A DNA stretch of 64,000 bases, from NCBI RefSeq assembly GCF_000023585.1, contig NC_012914.1, positions 4,680,001 through 4,744,000 on the forward strand, read 5' to 3'. The notes beneath the pieces were generated by a model. That model ran no database searches and was not told the origin of the DNA. It was given only the letters and a program-made list of their open reading frames with translations. The stretch's first letter is position 1. Every line of letters starts with the position of its first letter. Shown here one piece after another: positions 62,098-64,000 of the stretch. The stretch comes from Paenibacillus sp. JDR-2 (lineage in GTDB: Bacteria > Bacillota > Bacilli > Paenibacillales > Paenibacillaceae). The position numbers and the translations under genes are program-made.

Positions 62098-63051
62098 TTA
62101 TGCATAAAGATGACATCGCACCTGATGTCCGTTTTCCAGTTGCGCGATAGCGGCCGGCTTGGTCCTGCAAATGTCAGTCGCGAACGGGCATCGGTTATGA
62201 AAGCTGCAGCAGGCGCCGGAAACATCCTGCACCTGCGCTTCCATCGCTTCGAAGACTTCCGTCTGCTCTCTCCACGGATCGGGAGAAGAATACAGCAGCA
62301 GCTTCGTATAGGGATGCTGCGGATTCTGGATAAGCTCCTCGGCTGGTCCGTACTCCATCACTTGCCCGGCATACATAACCGCAATCCGATCAGCCATATA
62401 TCTGGCACTGCCCAGATTATGGGTGATCATCATCAAAGCCAGGTTCTCCTTCTCCTTCAAATCCAGCAGCAAATTCATAATGTCGATTCCGATGGAAACA
62501 TCAAGCATCGATGTTGGTTCGTCAGCAATAATGACCTTCGGCGCTAGCCCGAGCACCTTGGCAATCACAACGCGCTGCTTCTGCCCACCCGATAACTGAT
62601 AGGGGTATTTATCGATATAGTCTTCTTCCGGAGTAAGACCTACCTTTCTCAGCAGCTCCAGCACACGGCTCCGTAAATCTCCTTGCGTTAACCGATGCAC
62701 CTGCAGCGGACGGCCTATAATATAACCGATTGTATGGTGAGGATTTAAGGCGGCGAAAGGGTCCTGGAAAATCATTTGCACAAAGGTAGGCAGCTTCTTG
62801 CGCAGCTGCCTGTTTGTACGCAAGGATTCCCCGTTATACACGATATCGCCGGATGTTGCCGGGATGAGATTGGTAAGCATGCGGGCGACGGTGCTCTTGC
62901 CGCTGCCGGATTCCCCAACAATCGCTAGTACTTCCCCGGCTTCTAATGTAAAACTGACGTCCTGAACCGCACGAACCTGTTTCTTGCGGAACATCGAGCG
63001 GGAGCTGAATACCTTCTCCAGCTCATTCACATGCAGCAGAGGCTTGCTCAC
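62098..63051 (-). CDS. Opp/Dpp-type ABC transporter ATP-binding protein (OppF-like)
   Basis: 318 residues. Walker A GESGSGKST (46-54), signature LSGGQKQRV, Walker B VIIADEPTSMLDVS, and the Cys-containing C-terminal extension (CCSFHNRCPF) typical of Opp/Dpp ATPases. GTG at 63051 has GAGGAGGGG 7 nt upstream and overlaps the OppD-like gene by 29 bases. Substrates of this class include peptides and, in several bacteria, oligosaccharides. The downstream sulfatases favour a sulfated sugar here. Confidence 0.9.
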   Translation of the reverse strand: MSKPLLHVNELEKVFSSRSMFRKKQVRAVQDVSFTLEAGEVLAIVGESGSGKSTVARMLTNLIPATSGDIVYNGESLRTNRQLRKKLPTFVQMIFQDPFAALNPHHTIGYIIGRPLQVHRLTQGDLRSRVLELLRKVGLTPEEDYIDKYPYQLSGGQKQRVVIAKVLGLAPKVIIADEPTSMLDVSIGIDIMNLLLDLKEKENLALMMITHNLGSARYMADRIAVMYAGQVMEYGPAEELIQNPQHPYTKLLLYSSPDPWREQTEVFEAMEAQVQDVSGACCSFHNRCPFATDICRTKPAAIAQLENGHQVRCHLYA

Positions 63052-64000
63052 GTGATAACCCCTCCTCGGAATAAAGATGGCAGGCAATCTGTCCCTTCTC
63101 ATCCTGCATTAACATCGGCTGCTGAGTGTCGCACAACGCGAGCGCCTGCGTGCAGCGGGAACAAAAACGGCAGCCCGCAGGCGGCCGGATCATGTCCGGC
63201 GGATTGCCGGGAATGCCGGAGAGCCTTTGCTTGGGACCTGACAACGACGGGAAGGAACTAAGCAAGCCCTGCGTATAAGGATGGCGAGGCTTCCGCAATA
63301 TTTGTTCTCTTGAAGTCACCTCAACCAGCTTGCCTGCGTACATAATGCCGATTCTATCGCACATTTCCAGCATGAGTGGGAGATCATGCGTAATAAAAAG
63401 AATGGAGAAGCCAAACTTTTTTTGAAGCTCCATAATTTTACGGATTATGCCGTTTTGAACAACAACGTCAAGCGCGGTTGTTGGTTCGTCCATAATAACG
63501 AGGCTTGGCTTCAGGGCTAGCGCCATGGCAATGACGACCCGCTGCCGCATCCCGCCCGACAACTCATGCGGATAGCTGTCCAGCCGGTCAACCGGCAGAT
63601 CCACGAGCCGCATTAATTGTTCCGCTCTTTGGCGGGCTTCCTTGCCGGCATGAGGATCATGCGCCAAAATCGCATCCGTCAACTGATCGCATATTTTTAG
63701 AACGGGATTCAAATTATTCATCGCGCTTTGAAGAACAATAGATATCTTGGACCACCGCAGCCGGTCGAATTCCTCGTTACTCATCGTCGTTAATTCCGTT
63801 CCGTCCAGCAACACGCTTCCCCCCGTAATTTGAGCCGGGTAGCGAAGCAGCCTGCTTACGCCGAAAGCCGTTGTTGATTTGCCGCAGCCGGATTCGCCGG
63901 CAAGACCAAAGATCTCCCCTTTTCCAATCGAGAAGCTGACATCGTCCACTGCTCTTACAACCCCGCGCGCTGATGCGTACTCGATGCTTAGATTACGGAC
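63023..64000 (-). CDS. Opp/Dpp-type ABC transporter ATP-binding protein (OppD-like), 5-prime end outside window
   Basis: 325 residues visible. The frame is open to the window edge (VRNLSIEYASARGVVRAVDD), so the start lies beyond position 64000. Walker A GESGCGKST, signature LSGGMRQRV, Walker B LVIMDEPTTALDVV and the Cys-rich C-terminal tail (CRFCSRCTQALALC) mark the Dpp/Opp D subunit. Permeases and binding protein are expected upstream, outside the window. Confidence 0.92.
   Translation of the reverse strand, partial: VRNLSIEYASARGVVRAVDDVSFSIGKGEIFGLAGESGCGKSTTAFGVSRLLRYPAQITGGSVLLDGTELTTMSNEEFDRLRWSKISIVLQSAMNNLNPVLKICDQLTDAILAHDPHAGKEARQRAEQLMRLVDLPVDRLDSYPHELSGGMRQRVVIAMALALKPSLVIMDEPTTALDVVVQNGIIRKIMELQKKFGFSILFITHDLPLMLEMCDRIGIMYAGKLVEVTSREQILRKPRHPYTQGLLSSFPSLSGPKQRLSGIPGNPPDMIRPPAGCRFCSRCTQALALCDTQQPMLMQDEKGQIACHLYSEEGLSREQASAACE

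Noticed and set aside
1..64000. CRISPR arrays, rRNA, tRNA, insertion sequences, prophage
   Set aside because: No regularly spaced repeats, no cloverleaf or rRNA-like stretches, and no transposase, integrase or phage genes were recognised.

Overview
The window reads as chromosomal DNA of a Paenibacillus-like, endospore-forming Firmicute. The evidence is three spore-germination (Ger) receptor genes, two T-box riboswitches, LplABC-type sugar ABC importers, YesM/YesN-type two-component regulators, long secreted multi-module glycosidases, CcpA-type cre boxes and AGGAGG-type ribosome sites. Most genes lie on the minus strand. I found no rRNA, tRNA, CRISPR array, insertion sequence or prophage.

Region 1 (1-12.6 kb, minus strand) is an arabinan/galactoside locus. 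A membrane-anchored AraC-type regulator is followed by a lipoprotein binding protein, two permeases, a secreted GH43 endo-arabinanase with Ig and LamG modules, and a giant secreted GH27 enzyme with X2 modules that runs off the left edge. Region 2 (12.8-20.6 kb) is housekeeping and accessory: a germinant receptor whose B subunit is inverted relative to A and C, a TetR-controlled small membrane operon, and an MFS drug pump divergent from its own TetR. Region 3 (20.7-26.2 kb) is a LacI regulator with a cytoplasmic GH30 and GH35 pair, fitting the breakdown of imported galactan oligosaccharides.

Region 4 (26.4-48.9 kb) is the most interesting part. It holds an 1855-residue secreted alginate-lyase-family protein, a response regulator/histidine kinase/binding-protein operon with no permeases, an operon of GH88, two permeases, a binding protein and a GH43, and a GH28-like beta-helix enzyme. 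Three of its promoters (lyase, GH88 operon, GH28-like gene) carry a common 25-26 base element placed directly against a weak -35 box. This suggests one activator-driven regulon for a uronic-acid-containing polysaccharide: secreted lyase, oligosaccharide import, then intracellular GH28, GH88 and GH43. Between the lyase gene and the regulator operon lies a patch of small membrane and orphan genes, including a decayed TauE/SafE gene.

Region 5 (48.9-59.3 kb) mixes small unknown genes with glnS under a glutamine T-box, a second cytoplasmic GH43, a selD-mnmH selenouridine pair, and a GNAT acetyltransferase behind a T-box whose specifier reads as isoleucine. Region 6 (59.3-64 kb) is an operon of two Opp/Dpp-type ATPases and two cytoplasmic formylglycine-type sulfatases, translationally coupled, which continues past the right edge. 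It suggests import of sulfated oligosaccharides followed by intracellular desulfation.

Many start codons were reassigned from ribosome-site spacing (several GTG or TTG). All functional assignments rest on motif and family recognition, not on database searches.
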